DNA of 64,000 nucleotides from an uncultured Prevotella sp. GTDB lineage: Bacteria > Bacteroidota > Bacteroidia > Bacteroidales > Bacteroidaceae. A program made the position numbers and the translations under genes. The notes below the pieces were generated by a model that saw only the letters and a list, made by a program, of their open reading frames with translations, was not told where the DNA came from and did not search any database. How positions within the stretch are numbered: position 1 is the first letter of the stretch; each line of letters starts with the position of its first letter. Positions 53,982 to 63,248 of this stretch are shown one piece after another. Where the stretch lies: positions 1 to 64,000 of the forward strand of contig UQRP01000005.1 of NCBI GenBank assembly GCA_900543585.1. The letters are read 5' to 3'.

Positions 53982-54018
53982 AAGCCAATTGTAGGAACAG
54001 TCCTTCAATTGGCTTTTT
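53982..54018. terminator. Terminator between fmt and the PIF1-like gene
   Basis: AAGCCAATTG (53982-53991) and CAATTGGCTT (54006-54015) form a 10-bp stem followed by TTTGC. It separates convergent genes. Confidence 0.8.
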
Positions 54019-54022
54019 GCGT

Positions 54023-55774
54023 TCATTGTTTGTCTTGTCTTTTATCTTTTCTCAATTTCTTCAGCCTTCGTTCCGCTTCCGGAAAGTCCGGGCAGAGTGA
54101 GAGCGCTTTCTCGTAATTGCGGATGGCAGCGTCAGGCATGTGCTCGTGCTCGCATTCCTTAGCCATGACAACGTATTCCACAGCAAGGTGCTTGAGAAGG
54201 TCGTCTTTGGCATTGAGCTTTTCCTTCAGTTCTGCAATCTCTTTCTTTTGCGTGTTGATGATGTTCAGCTTCTTCCTGATATATCGACGTGGCACCGGTT
54301 TCTCAATGATATATTTGCTGTGGATAGCAAGGAAGAATTTGTCCAAGGCCGTCTGCATGTCACCCTTGTCAAAGGCTTGCACTGCCTCCCAGTATTCTAT
54401 ATCGGCTTTTGACTGTTTTATGGCGGAGTCAATAATGTTCTTGTTATTATAGTTCTGAGCAAATTCCACCACTGCGGGTTTGACAAAGATTTCAGACCTC
54501 ACGATAGGATCTTTCAAAGTTATACCTTTCAGAGATGTGCAGCGCGACAATGCCACATAGGTCTGTCCACCGGCAAAGACTCCTCCTGTGAAATCTATTT
54601 TGACGTTGTTGAATGTCAGACCCTGGCTCTTGTGCACAGTGATGGCCCAGGCCAGACGTATAGGAAACTGTGTGTAGGTGCCGAGCTCTTCTTCCTCTAT
54701 CTTCTTCTCTGTCTCGTTGAATGTGTATCTGACGTTACTCCAGATCTCCCGTTCCACACTGTATTCTTTACCATCTTCTGTGACAATACTAATATGGTCG
54801 TGTGTGTCATCGTCAAATCCAGTGACAGTACCCAAAGTGCCGTTCACCCAGCGGTGTGCCATGTCGTTCTTGACAAACAATATTTGTGCACCGGGCTTGA
54901 GCTGTAATTCTTTTGGTGTAGGAAGGCTGTTAAGTGGGAACTCGCCTTCTATGATACCCTCAAAGATTTCCGGTTCTCCCTGAAGCTCATTTAGCTTCTG
55001 CATGTTGATGAAGTCTACGGTATCACGCCGTGTGGACAATGTTATCGAGAGCTCATGCTTCGCCGAGGGAAGGGCATTAGCGTTTCCAACCTGCTTGTTT
55101 AATAGCTGCAGGTCGGCAGCTGTCACTTGTGAAGTGCGTATGCGGTCTAAGATGCCGATAAAAACAGGGTCCGACTGGCGGTAGACTTTCCGCAGTTCTA
55201 TGGAGACAAGCTGCATTTGCTTGAAGACATGGGCATCGAAGAAGAATGCTGATTTATAAAAAGGTTGTAGCAGTTGCCGGTCTTCCTCTTTTACGACAGG
55301 TTCCAACTGGTAGATGTCTCCAACGAGCAGTAACTGTTTTCCTCCAAAGGGCTCACGCATATTGTGGCTGTAGATGCGTAGCACTTTATCGATGAAGTCG
55401 ATGATGTCAGCCCGGACCATGCTTATCTCGTCAATGATGATGAGCTCCAACTCCCGGATAATCTTTATCTTCTCACCATTGTATTTTAAGGTTTTTCGGA
55501 TATTGCGCACCGAGTAGCGGATATCGTTGGGCAGGAGCGGGTGGAAGGGAAGCTTGAAAAAACTATGAAGGGTGGAGCCTCCGGCATTAATTGCAGCTAT
55601 GCCCGTAGGGGCAAGAATGACATGTTTCTTCTTGGTGTGGGAAGAGATGAACCTTAGAAAAGTAGATTTACCCGTCCCCGCCTTTCCGGTAAGGAAAAGC
55701 GAACGGCGGGTAAACTGTATGATTTTCAGAGCTTCTTGCAGCTCTGCGTTGTTGAGATCAATCTTTTCTTCCAT
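54023..55774 (-). CDS. PIF1-like SF1B helicase with C-terminal TPR tail
   Basis: This 583-residue protein is a 5'-3' DNA helicase of the PIF1/RecD2 superfamily. Walker A GKAGTGKSTFL (about 32), the Ia motif VILAPTGIAAINAGG, Walker B IIIDEISMVRAD, and the late motifs IRLAWAITVHKSQGLTFN and TYVALSRCTSLKGI are all present. The last 120 residues are helical, with a TPR-type repeat DAAIRNYEKALSLCPDFPEA. The tail is typical of Bacteroidetes homologues and may mediate protein contacts. It is transcribed towards fmt. Confidence 0.9.
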   Translation of the reverse strand: MEEKIDLNNAELQEALKIIQFTRRSLFLTGKAGTGKSTFLRFISSHTKKKHVILAPTGIAAINAGGSTLHSFFKLPFHPLLPNDIRYSVRNIRKTLKYNGEKIKIIRELELIIIDEISMVRADIIDFIDKVLRIYSHNMREPFGGKQLLLVGDIYQLEPVVKEEDRQLLQPFYKSAFFFDAHVFKQMQLVSIELRKVYRQSDPVFIGILDRIRTSQVTAADLQLLNKQVGNANALPSAKHELSITLSTRRDTVDFINMQKLNELQGEPEIFEGIIEGEFPLNSLPTPKELQLKPGAQILFVKNDMAHRWVNGTLGTVTGFDDDTHDHISIVTEDGKEYSVEREIWSNVRYTFNETEKKIEEEELGTYTQFPIRLAWAITVHKSQGLTFNNVKIDFTGGVFAGGQTYVALSRCTSLKGITLKDPIVRSEIFVKPAVVEFAQNYNNKNIIDSAIKQSKADIEYWEAVQAFDKGDMQTALDKFFLAIHSKYIIEKPVPRRYIRKKLNIINTQKKEIAELKEKLNAKDDLLKHLAVEYVVMAKECEHEHMPDAAIRNYEKALSLCPDFPEAERRLKKLRKDKRQDKQ

Positions 55775-55832
55775 CGGGTGGCTGAAGAGCGATGTCGCAA
55801 CCCTATGGATATGGGGTTGCGACGATGCTCAT

Positions 55833-58403
55833 TTATAAATCGTTGAAGTTGACCACTTCCTCTGTCTTGCGCTTCTTCTCAGGTGCTGCTTTCTTCTCAG
55901 ATTTCTGCTTGTTGTCGCCGGCACCATTCTGTTGTTCTTCAGCGTCACCATTACCAGTGGTGATGGGCTCTCCGTTCTCGTCGAGGATGACCTCCTCGTC
56001 AGAGACGATACGTGTGCTGTCACGGCGGGTCGTGTCCCGACGGGCTTTTGGCACATAGGTCACGCAAGTGTACATGTCTGCGGTGATATTGTCTTCGTCG
56101 CTTGGCTTCTTGAACCTTCCGTGATATTTGGCATAGGCGGGGTCGCTGAGAAGTTCATTCATGAAGAGGCCTGTTATAGGCAGGGCTGTCCTGGAACCCT
56201 GTCCTAAAGCTCCTGTACGGAAATGGATGCTTCGGTATTCTCCGCCTACCCATGCACCGACAACGAGGTTGGGGCTGACCAACTCAAACCAGGCGTCAGA
56301 GTGGTTGTTGGACGTTCCTGTTTTTCCACCGAAATCAGTGTCACGGAAATTGCCCGCATATTCGCCTGCCATAAGGCTGTTGCTGGTGCCTCCGGGATCG
56401 TGGGTACCGGCCATAAGCATCTGCTGCATCAGGAAGGCACTCTTATAGGGTATCACCTGCTCGGCTTTGGCATTATCCTCATAGACGACGTTTCCTTTGC
56501 TGTCCACAATCTTCGTCACCAAAACGGGGTCATGGTGCATGCCGTTGTTGGCAACTGTGCAGTAGGCATTGGTAAGCTCAAGGAGGTTGACGTCACTTGA
56601 GCCAAGAGCCAGTGAAGGCTCGTCGTCGAGAGGACTCTTGATACCCATGGCTTCGGCAGTAGAGATGATGCGCTTGATGCCCATCTCCTGACCGAGCCTG
56701 ACGGCTACGGAGTTGATACTTCTGGCGAAGGCACTTCTCAGCGGCAGGGAGTCACCGGAGAAAGAACCATTGGCATTGCCTGGTGTCCATGTCACCATTT
56801 CGTGCTTCTTCTTGTCGTAAACTTGCATGGAGATATACTCGTCGCGACGTTTGTCGCACGGAGTGAGACCCTGGTTCATAGCCTCAGTATAGACGAAGAG
56901 CTTGAAGGTGGAGCCTGGCTGTCGCTCAGCGGTGACCTTGTCATACTTCCACGTCTTGAAGTCTATATCGCCGACCCATGCTCTGACAGCTCCCGTCTGT
57001 GGCTCCATGGCTACCATGGCGCAGTGCATGAAGGTCACCATATACTTGATGGAGTCCTCCGACGTCATGTCGCGGGTGACAGTGCCCTTGTCATAGTCGA
57101 AGAGCTTGACGGGATGTACCCAATGCTTGTAATAGTAGTCGACGGAGTCGGGATTATTGGGATATTTGGCTAAGAGCGCCTTGTAGAAAGGCTGTCGTTG
57201 GGCTATCTGGTCGATGAAGCCGGGTATCTCGTTGCCATTCTCGTCACGCCAGGGTGCTTGGCGCAGCCAGTTGCTGTTCTGGTTGCGGTAGATGCTCCAG
57301 TGGTTGTTGAAGTTCTGCTGCACAATCTTCATCTCCTTGCGGGCAGCGTCTTCAGCATATTTCTGCATCTTCGTGTCGAGCGTCGTATATATCTTCAGAC
57401 CGTCGCTATAGAGATCGTAACCATTCTCATCGCACCAAGGTTTGAGGTAGTTGGCGATAGCCTCGCGGAAATAGGTTGCCTGACCATCATAGTTGTCCTC
57501 TACTTTGAAGTGCAGCTCTATGGGCAGCTGCTGCAAGGAGTCGCAGGCTTCCTTAGAGAGGTCATGATGTGTGTACATGTTCATCAGAACGGTGTTGCGA
57601 CGCTTCTTACTGTTCTCCGGGTTTGTTTTTGGGTTGTAGAGAGTAGTGGCCTTCAGCATGCCCACGAGGACAGCGCAGTCCTGAGTAGACAGACTGTCGG
57701 GGGTGGTACCGAAATAGGTGCGTGCGGCCGTCTTGATGCCATAGGCATTGTTGCCAAAGTCTACAGTGTTGGCATACATGGTGATGATGTCCTTCTTATT
57801 GTAGACGGTTTCCAACTTGGTGGCTATAATCCATTCCTTACTCTTTACAATAAGGATTTTCAGCCCTGGAATCTTACCCAACAAGCCCGTGGAGTATTGC
57901 GAGCGCACACGGAACATGTTCTTGGCAAGCTGTTGGGAGATGGTAGAGGCACCACGGCCATCGTGTCTCAGTACTGCATCCTTGGCAGCAGCAAAGAGCC
58001 CGACAACATCAACGGCCATACCGCGAGGGCGCTTATAGAAACGCTCGTCTTCGGTATCGATAAGTGCTTTGAAGAAGGATGGGTTCACCTCGTCATATTT
58101 CACAGGCGTACGGTTCTCATTGAAGTATTTTCCGATGAGTTGCCCGTCGGCACTGTAGAGTTCTGAGGCCTGATTGGTAGGGGGATTAAGAATGCCAGAG
58201 AAATACCCCGGACTCTTGCCGAAGAGCCACAGAAAGTTGATGTCTACGGCACCCAAATATAAGAGAATCAAGGCAAAAAAGGAGACAATGCCCACTAATG
58301 TCTTCTTGTACCAGGGTTTGCCTACATACAGACTTTTGTACCATGGCCAGAATTCACGAGCTTTTCGTGTGCACCAGGCGAATATGGCTTTTATCTTTTT
58401 CAT
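55833..58403 (-). CDS. Class A penicillin-binding protein 1A
   Basis: This 856-residue bifunctional enzyme polymerises and cross-links peptidoglycan. A membrane helix (about 42-62) precedes the transglycosylase domain (EDERFYKRPRGMAVD with the catalytic glutamate; GASTISQQLAKNMF) and the transpeptidase domain with SxxK (RQPGSTFKLF), SxN (ARSINSV) and KTG (GGKTGTSNNHSD). The C-terminus is a long, charged, probably disordered tail rich in Glu, Asn and Lys. An in-frame ATG nine codons earlier (58427) is equally possible. It is downstream of miaA but has its own promoter. Confidence 0.93.
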   Translation of the reverse strand: MKKIKAIFAWCTRKAREFWPWYKSLYVGKPWYKKTLVGIVSFFALILLYLGAVDINFLWLFGKSPGYFSGILNPPTNQASELYSADGQLIGKYFNENRTPVKYDEVNPSFFKALIDTEDERFYKRPRGMAVDVVGLFAAAKDAVLRHDGRGASTISQQLAKNMFRVRSQYSTGLLGKIPGLKILIVKSKEWIIATKLETVYNKKDIITMYANTVDFGNNAYGIKTAARTYFGTTPDSLSTQDCAVLVGMLKATTLYNPKTNPENSKKRRNTVLMNMYTHHDLSKEACDSLQQLPIELHFKVEDNYDGQATYFREAIANYLKPWCDENGYDLYSDGLKIYTTLDTKMQKYAEDAARKEMKIVQQNFNNHWSIYRNQNSNWLRQAPWRDENGNEIPGFIDQIAQRQPFYKALLAKYPNNPDSVDYYYKHWVHPVKLFDYDKGTVTRDMTSEDSIKYMVTFMHCAMVAMEPQTGAVRAWVGDIDFKTWKYDKVTAERQPGSTFKLFVYTEAMNQGLTPCDKRRDEYISMQVYDKKKHEMVTWTPGNANGSFSGDSLPLRSAFARSINSVAVRLGQEMGIKRIISTAEAMGIKSPLDDEPSLALGSSDVNLLELTNAYCTVANNGMHHDPVLVTKIVDSKGNVVYEDNAKAEQVIPYKSAFLMQQMLMAGTHDPGGTSNSLMAGEYAGNFRDTDFGGKTGTSNNHSDAWFELVSPNLVVGAWVGGEYRSIHFRTGALGQGSRTALPITGLFMNELLSDPAYAKYHGRFKKPSDEDNITADMYTCVTYVPKARRDTTRRDSTRIVSDEEVILDENGEPITTGNGDAEEQQNGAGDNKQKSEKKAAPEKKRKTEEVVNFNDL

Positions 58404-58474
58404 TTTTTTGAATATAATTGCGGCCATTCCAACGATAATAGAGATGAAATGTCCGGCGTGTCGTTATATTAGTG

Positions 58475-58504
58475 CAAAAATACTAATTATTCTTGACAGG
58501 TCAA
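58475..58504 (-). promoter_or_regulatory. Promoter of the PBP1A gene
   Basis: TATTTTTG (58475-58482) on the minus strand with TTG (58502-58504) 19 bases upstream. The leader to the ATG at 58403 is about 65 bases. Confidence 0.6.
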
Positions 58505-58653
58505 TCTATTAGTATGATTTTTTAAGCAAAAAGATAATACTTTCTTGAAAGTGAGGTCGCTTTGGGTCCAAATAGCTTGCCATGCTCCTTTGTATTTGGT
58601 TCTGAAAGCAAGATTGGAAGAATCTATGACGCGGCAAAAGAAAAGTTTGTTTT

Positions 58654-59616
58654 TTAGTGTACTGTCTTCAGGCAGGTATCAATGTAGCCGATTAACGATT
58701 CTATCTCATTGGGATTGAACCATCTTACGGTTTCGTCCTTCTTGAACCAGGTGATTTGTTTGCGCATATAGCGTCGTGTGTTGGACTGTATCTGCCGGAT
58801 GGCCTCATCAAGGGTTATAAGGCCGTCGAGGTAGTCGAACATTTCTTTGAACCCTACGGTGTTCAATGCATTGAGGTCGCGTTTGGGGTATACCCTGAGG
58901 GCTTCGTCGATAAGCCCCTCGTCTACCATTTGCAGCACACGCTTGTTGATGCGGTCATACATCTCCTCGCGCGGGCGGTTGAGGCCGATCTTTACGATGC
59001 GGAAGGGACGCTGCTTGGCACTGTTGGTCCGGAAAGACGTATAGGTGCGCCCTGTCATGTGGCAGATCTCTAACGCATGGACAACGCGCCGCGGATTGTT
59101 CCGGTCTACAATCTCCCAATATTCCGGATCCAGGCCTTTAAGTTCGTCCACAAGAGCAGGCAGACCTTCCTCGGCAAGCCTGCGCTTCATCTCTGTGCGG
59201 GTGTCGTCGTCGACAGTTGGGATGTTGTCAATGCCCTTGCAGACAGCATCAATATACATCATGCTGCCACCGGAGAGAAGTGCACGGGGAATAGAAAGTC
59301 TTGTTCCCCCATACAATGTGTGGTCAGCGAAAAGTTGTGGCAATAGCGACATGACATCATCTTCATAGCTTGCGGCACTATAATAGTCGTCAAGATGGTG
59401 AGAACCGACGAAATAATGTTTTACCTCGCTCTGCTCCTGCTTCGTTGGTGCGGCAGTGCCTATGGGTATTTCTGCAAAAATCTGACGGGAGTCGGCATTG
59501 ATGACAGGCACACCAAGGTGCCGGGCGACCTTTATGGCCACCTTTGTCTTGCCGACTCCCGTAGGTCCGAGAAGGACAAAAAGAATGGGTCTTATGTCCT
59601 TATCTGATGATTCCAC
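58654..59616 (-). CDS. miaA: tRNA dimethylallyltransferase
   Basis: MiaA (320 residues) adds the isopentenyl group to A37 of tRNAs that read UNN codons. The P-loop is LGPTGVGKTKVAIKV, followed by VINADSRQIFAEIPIGTAAP and the catalytic DDYYSAASYEDD region; SGGSMMYIDAVCKG and NNPRRVVHALEI are also conserved. It begins inside the end of lpxA (17-base overlap) and closes the lpx operon. No terminator is obvious in the 150 bases that follow. Confidence 0.94.
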   Translation of the reverse strand: MESSDKDIRPILFVLLGPTGVGKTKVAIKVARHLGVPVINADSRQIFAEIPIGTAAPTKQEQSEVKHYFVGSHHLDDYYSAASYEDDVMSLLPQLFADHTLYGGTRLSIPRALLSGGSMMYIDAVCKGIDNIPTVDDDTRTEMKRRLAEEGLPALVDELKGLDPEYWEIVDRNNPRRVVHALEICHMTGRTYTSFRTNSAKQRPFRIVKIGLNRPREEMYDRINKRVLQMVDEGLIDEALRVYPKRDLNALNTVGFKEMFDYLDGLITLDEAIRQIQSNTRRYMRKQITWFKKDETVRWFNPNEIESLIGYIDTCLKTVH

Positions 59617-60370
59617 GCTTTGACGTGCTGACGAAATCGATGATATACTGTATCTCTGGTGTTACTTGCAGCTCGCTCTGTATCTTCTTGATACCATCGG
59701 CGAGGATACCCTCGCTGTAGAGTGTGCGGTAAGCGTTGTGGATAAGTTCGATGAGTTCGTTGCTGAAACCATGACGGCGCAGGCCTACAAGGTTGACACC
59801 GCAGTAGCGGGTGGGCTCCTTGCCGGCAATGATGTAGGGAGGAATGTCCTGGCTGAAGCGGCAGCCGCCCTGAATCATCACATAACCGCCAATCTTGCAA
59901 AACTGATGGCAGAGAACGGTGGCACTGATGATGGCATTGTCGTCGATATGCACCTCACCGGCAAACTTCGTGGAGTTGCCGATGATGCAGTTGCTGCCCA
60001 GCACACAATCGTGGGCCACGTGCATGTTCTCCATGAGAAGGTTGTTGTTGCCTACTACAGTCTTGCCTTTCGAGGCTGTACCGCGTGAGATAGTGACATT
60101 CTCGCGGATGGAGTTGTTGTCACCGATGAAGCACAGTGTCTCCTCGCCCTTGAACTTCAAGTCCTGAGGTTTGGTAGAGAGACTGGCACCGGGAAAGACT
60201 TCGTTGTTGTTGCCTATGCGGGCGCCATAGTTGATGGTGACGCCATTGTGGAGAACGTTGTTGTCACCGAGGACAGTATTCTTGTCGATGAAGCAGAAAG
60301 GGCCGATAATGTTGTTATCGCCCAATTTTGCCTCGGGGTCTACAAATGCTAATGGAGAGATTTGGTTCAT
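59600..60370 (-). CDS. lpxA: UDP-N-acetylglucosamine acyltransferase
   Basis: LpxA (256 residues) makes the first acylated lipid A precursor. The left-handed beta-helix is built from hexapeptide repeats (IGPFCFIDKNTVLGDNNVL, then VTINYGARIGNNN), and the catalytic histidine lies in ENMHVAHDCVLGSNC. A helical C-terminal part follows. Third gene of lpxD-lpxC/fabZ-lpxA, 3 bases after the fusion gene. Confidence 0.95.
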   Translation of the reverse strand: MNQISPLAFVDPEAKLGDNNIIGPFCFIDKNTVLGDNNVLHNGVTINYGARIGNNNEVFPGASLSTKPQDLKFKGEETLCFIGDNNSIRENVTISRGTASKGKTVVGNNNLLMENMHVAHDCVLGSNCIIGNSTKFAGEVHIDDNAIISATVLCHQFCKIGGYVMIQGGCRFSQDIPPYIIAGKEPTRYCGVNLVGLRRHGFSNELIELIHNAYRTLYSEGILADGIKKIQSELQVTPEIQYIIDFVSTSKRGIIR

Positions 60371-60373
60371 GAT

Positions 60374-61768
60374 TTAATCTTTATTCTTGATGATTTGTGC
60401 CGTAAAGGTAGCCTCAGAGACCACGTGGTCGCCAACGAACATATAACCCTTCATGGAACTGATGCCATGACGGACGGGGCCAAGAAGCTCGACACGGAAG
60501 AGCAGAGTGTCACCGGGAACGACTTTATGGCGGAATTTCACGCCGTCAATTTTCAGGAAGTAAGTCGACCATTTCTCCGGATCTTTCAGCTGGCTGAGCA
60601 CTAAGAGTCCGCCGCACTGTGCCATAGCTTCTATCTGCAACACACCGGGCATGACAGGCTCCTCAGGGAAATGTCCCTGGAAGAAAGGCTCGTCACCGGT
60701 GACATTCTTGACACCTACTATCGTTGTGGCACCCATGGCGATAACTTTGTCTACGAGTTGCATGGGGTAGCGGTGGGGGAGAAGCTCGCGGATGCGGACA
60801 TTGTCCATCAGAGGAGCTTCGTTAGGGTCGAAGAGGGGAGCCTGGACCTCATGCTTGCGAATCTCCTGACGCATCAGGCGTGCAAACTTATTGTTGACAG
60901 TGTGGCCGGGACGTGTAGCGATGATACGGCCTTTGATGGGCTTGCCGATGAGGGCCATGTCACCGATGATGTCGAGGAGCTTGTGGCGGGTGCACTCGTT
61001 GTCCCACTGCAGGGGACGGTGCTGGATATAGCCTATCTTGCTAGCGTCGATATGCGGCACATGCATCAGGTCGGCGAGCTTGTCCAGCTTGGGTTGCTCC
61101 ACCTGACGCTCGTAGATGACAATGGCGTTGTCGAGGTCGCCACCCTTGATGAGGTTGGCTTCAAGCAGGGGGACAATGTCACGCACGAAGACAAAGGTGC
61201 GGGCCGGAGCTATCTCTGTGGCATAGTCGTTGATATTGCTGAGGGTAGCAAATTGCGAGCTGATAAACTTCGAGTTGAAAGAGCACATCGCCGTGATAGA
61301 GAAGTCTTCATCAGGCAGAATGGTGATAACGGAGCCTGTCTCCTCATCGGAAATCTCCAGCTTCTTGCGGATGATGTAATAATCTTTTGGGGCGTTCTGG
61401 TCTACGATACCTACCTTGTTGATGGCCTGGACATAAGCGTCGGCGGCACCGTCCAGGATAGGAAACTCGGGACCATTGACCTGGATAAGACAGTTGTCAA
61501 TGCCAAGGGCATAGAGGGCAGACATGCCGTGCTCGATGGTGGAGACACGGGCATCGCCCTTGGCGATGACGGTGCCACGGTTGGTGGCGACGACATTCTC
61601 AGCGATAGCCTCTATGATGGGCTGGCCTTCGAGGTCGATGCGTTGTATCTTATAACCGGTGTTCTCGGGAGCCGGATTGAAGGTCACCGTGAGGTTCAGA
61701 CCTGTGTGAAGGCCTTTGCCGAAGAGTGAGAAACTGCCACCGAGGGTCTTTTGTTTTTCAGCGTCCAT
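60374..61768 (-). CDS. lpxC: Fused LpxC deacetylase and FabZ dehydratase
   Basis: This 464-residue fusion joins two enzymes: LpxC (1-300), the zinc deacetylase that commits to lipid A, with the metal-binding His in TIEHGMSALYALGIDN and EFPILDGAADAYVQ and the RGHTVN-type end (TRPGHTVN); and FabZ (about 315-464), the 3-hydroxyacyl-ACP dehydratase, with LLPHRYPMQLVD and HFPEEPVMPGVLQIEAMAQ. The fusion is characteristic of Bacteroidetes and couples lipid A synthesis with the supply of its hydroxy acids. It lies 11 bases after lpxD. Confidence 0.96.
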   Translation of the reverse strand: MDAEKQKTLGGSFSLFGKGLHTGLNLTVTFNPAPENTGYKIQRIDLEGQPIIEAIAENVVATNRGTVIAKGDARVSTIEHGMSALYALGIDNCLIQVNGPEFPILDGAADAYVQAINKVGIVDQNAPKDYYIIRKKLEISDEETGSVITILPDEDFSITAMCSFNSKFISSQFATLSNINDYATEIAPARTFVFVRDIVPLLEANLIKGGDLDNAIVIYERQVEQPKLDKLADLMHVPHIDASKIGYIQHRPLQWDNECTRHKLLDIIGDMALIGKPIKGRIIATRPGHTVNNKFARLMRQEIRKHEVQAPLFDPNEAPLMDNVRIRELLPHRYPMQLVDKVIAMGATTIVGVKNVTGDEPFFQGHFPEEPVMPGVLQIEAMAQCGGLLVLSQLKDPEKWSTYFLKIDGVKFRHKVVPGDTLLFRVELLGPVRHGISSMKGYMFVGDHVVSEATFTAQIIKNKD

Positions 61769-61779
61769 ATCTTTTATTC

Positions 61780-62823
61780 TTATTCTTTTCCTTTCTTTAA
61801 TTCTTCTATTTCTTTCTGCAAGGCATTGAGCTGCTTGTACATGTCAGGCAGCTTGCGGAAGATGGCTTGGCTCTTGAAATAGCTAATCTTGCCCATAGGC
61901 GGTGTACCGATGAGCATCTGGTTGCTCTCTATTGATGAAGGGGCTCCGGACTGGGCACCTAAGAGCACGTGGTCACCGATGGTGATATGGCCGGAGACGC
62001 CGACCTGCCCACCGAACATGCACCACTGGCCAACCTTCGTGGAACCGGCTACACCGACCTGTGACGACATCACGGTGTTCTCGCCGATGTCGGTGTTGTG
62101 GGCTATCTGTACCAGATTGTCAAGTTTGACACCCTTCCTGACGATGGTGGTGCCCATTGTGGAGCGGTCTACACACGTGTTGGCACCTATTTCCACATCG
62201 TCCTCAATGGTGACGATACCTATCTGTGGAATCTTGTCATACTGGTTGGTCTGAGCGTTGGGGGCGAAGCCGAAACCATCGGCACCGATGACGGCACCAG
62301 AGTGCAGAATGACATTGTTGCCGATATGGCAGCCATGATAGATACTTACATGAGGATAAAATAGACAGTTGCTGCCTACCTTTACATTCTCCATGATGGT
62401 CACACCGGGATAAATCTGACAGCCATCGCCTATCTCCACGCCCTCGGCGATATATGCAAAGGCACCGACGTAGCAGTCTTTGCCTATCTTTGCCTTCGGA
62501 GAGATGAAAGCTAAAGGGTCTATACCTTTCTTTTTAGGTTTGGAAGCCTCATAGAGCTGTAAGAGCTTGGCTACGCAGTCGCGCGCATTCTTGACGCGGA
62601 TAAGGGTAGCCTTGACGGGATGCTCAAAGTCGAGGCTGTCATCGACGAGGACAATGGTCGACTTAGTGTCGTAGATGTAATGGATGTATTTAGGGTTTGC
62701 GAGGAAAGTAATGGAACCAGGCACCCCTTCCTCTATCTTGGCGAAGGTGTGTACGGTGGCGTTTTCATCGCCCTCCACTCTGCCCTGGATAAACTGGGCA
62801 ATTTGCTTTGCAGAAAATTCCAT
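61780..62823 (-). CDS. lpxD: UDP-3-O-acylglucosamine N-acyltransferase
   Basis: LpxD (347 residues) adds the second acyl chain in lipid A synthesis. An N-terminal uridine-binding region (1-100; [20 protein letters not shown]) precedes the left-handed beta-helix ([38 protein letters not shown] with the catalytic His). A C-terminal helix ([20 protein letters not shown]) ends the protein. First gene of the lpx operon, with the promoter at 62850. Confidence 0.95.
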   Translation of the reverse strand: MEFSAKQIAQFIQGRVEGDENATVHTFAKIEEGVPGSITFLANPKYIHYIYDTKSTIVLVDDSLDFEHPVKATLIRVKNARDCVAKLLQLYEASKPKKKGIDPLAFISPKAKIGKDCYVGAFAYIAEGVEIGDGCQIYPGVTIMENVKVGSNCLFYPHVSIYHGCHIGNNVILHSGAVIGADGFGFAPNAQTNQYDKIPQIGIVTIEDDVEIGANTCVDRSTMGTTIVRKGVKLDNLVQIAHNTDIGENTVMSSQVGVAGSTKVGQWCMFGGQVGVSGHITIGDHVLLGAQSGAPSSIESNQMLIGTPPMGKISYFKSQAIFRKLPDMYKQLNALQKEIEELKKGKE

Positions 62824-62849
62824 ATTATCTTCAAATTGAAATATTTCTG

Positions 62850-62857
62850 CAAAAATA
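62850..62857 (-). promoter_or_regulatory. -7 box TATTTTTG of the lpx operon
   Basis: TATTTTTG on the minus strand, 26 bases before the lpxD ATG. The nearest TTTG (62882-62885) is 24 bases upstream, longer than usual. Confidence 0.5.
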
Positions 62858-63000
62858 ATGATATTTTTCTTAATGGCTTATCAAAAGCGGAAATATTTGC
62901 CTTTTTTGAGGATTTCATACCGTAGAATTGCACAAAACCACCGGTATTGTGCGGTAAAAAATACTTTCGGAAACGTCATTGCGTCTTTTTGTTGTGAAAA

Positions 63001-63106
63001 GGCAATGTCGCTGACAATGCACGGCAAATGCCACGGATATTGCTGGCAAATGCCGCGGATATCGTTGGCAAATGCCGCGGATATCACTGGCAAATGCCAC
63101 GGATGG
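63001..63106. repeat. 22-bp tandem palindrome array, copy 3
   Basis: Five units start at 63001, 63023, 63045, 63067 and 63089, each exactly 22 bp apart. Units 2-5 begin with GGCAAATGCC; unit 1 is degenerate. Unit positions 14-19 hold GATATC in units 3 and 4, GATATT in unit 2 and GATGGT in the last. This is the longest of the three arrays and lies between the two divergent promoters. Confidence 0.95.
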
Positions 63107-63194
63107 TGTTTTCACTCGTTGTGGAAGCTGTTGAAAATGATGTAGATACACGAACCTATATGAGGGCATAGTCATGGATATAGCTAGTTTTCAG

Positions 63195-63225
63195 TTGTCG
63201 GTGTTGCTTTTTCTCTCTAACTTTG
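63195..63225 (+). promoter_or_regulatory. Promoter of the HU-like gene
   Basis: TAACTTTG (63218-63225) with TTG (63195-63197) 20 bases upstream; ATG 23 bases downstream. Confidence 0.65.
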
Positions 63226-63248
63226 CGGCAATCAATTACATTAAAGCT

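Larger units (their letters stand above)
62824..63248. other. Gene-free stretch between divergent lpxD and HU-like genes
   Basis: The 425 bases contain the lpxD promoter, the third 22-bp palindrome array (63001-63106) and the promoter of the HU-like gene. The open frames across the array (about 62858-63175) are repeat translations, not genes. Confidence 0.8.

Noticed and set aside
57198..58166. 322-residue open frame on the plus strand opposite the PBP1A gene
   Set aside because: It is a shadow of the strong coding frame on the minus strand and has no domain or start signal.
60671..61729. 352-residue open frame on the plus strand opposite the LpxC-FabZ gene
   Set aside because: Antisense shadow of a clear enzyme gene.
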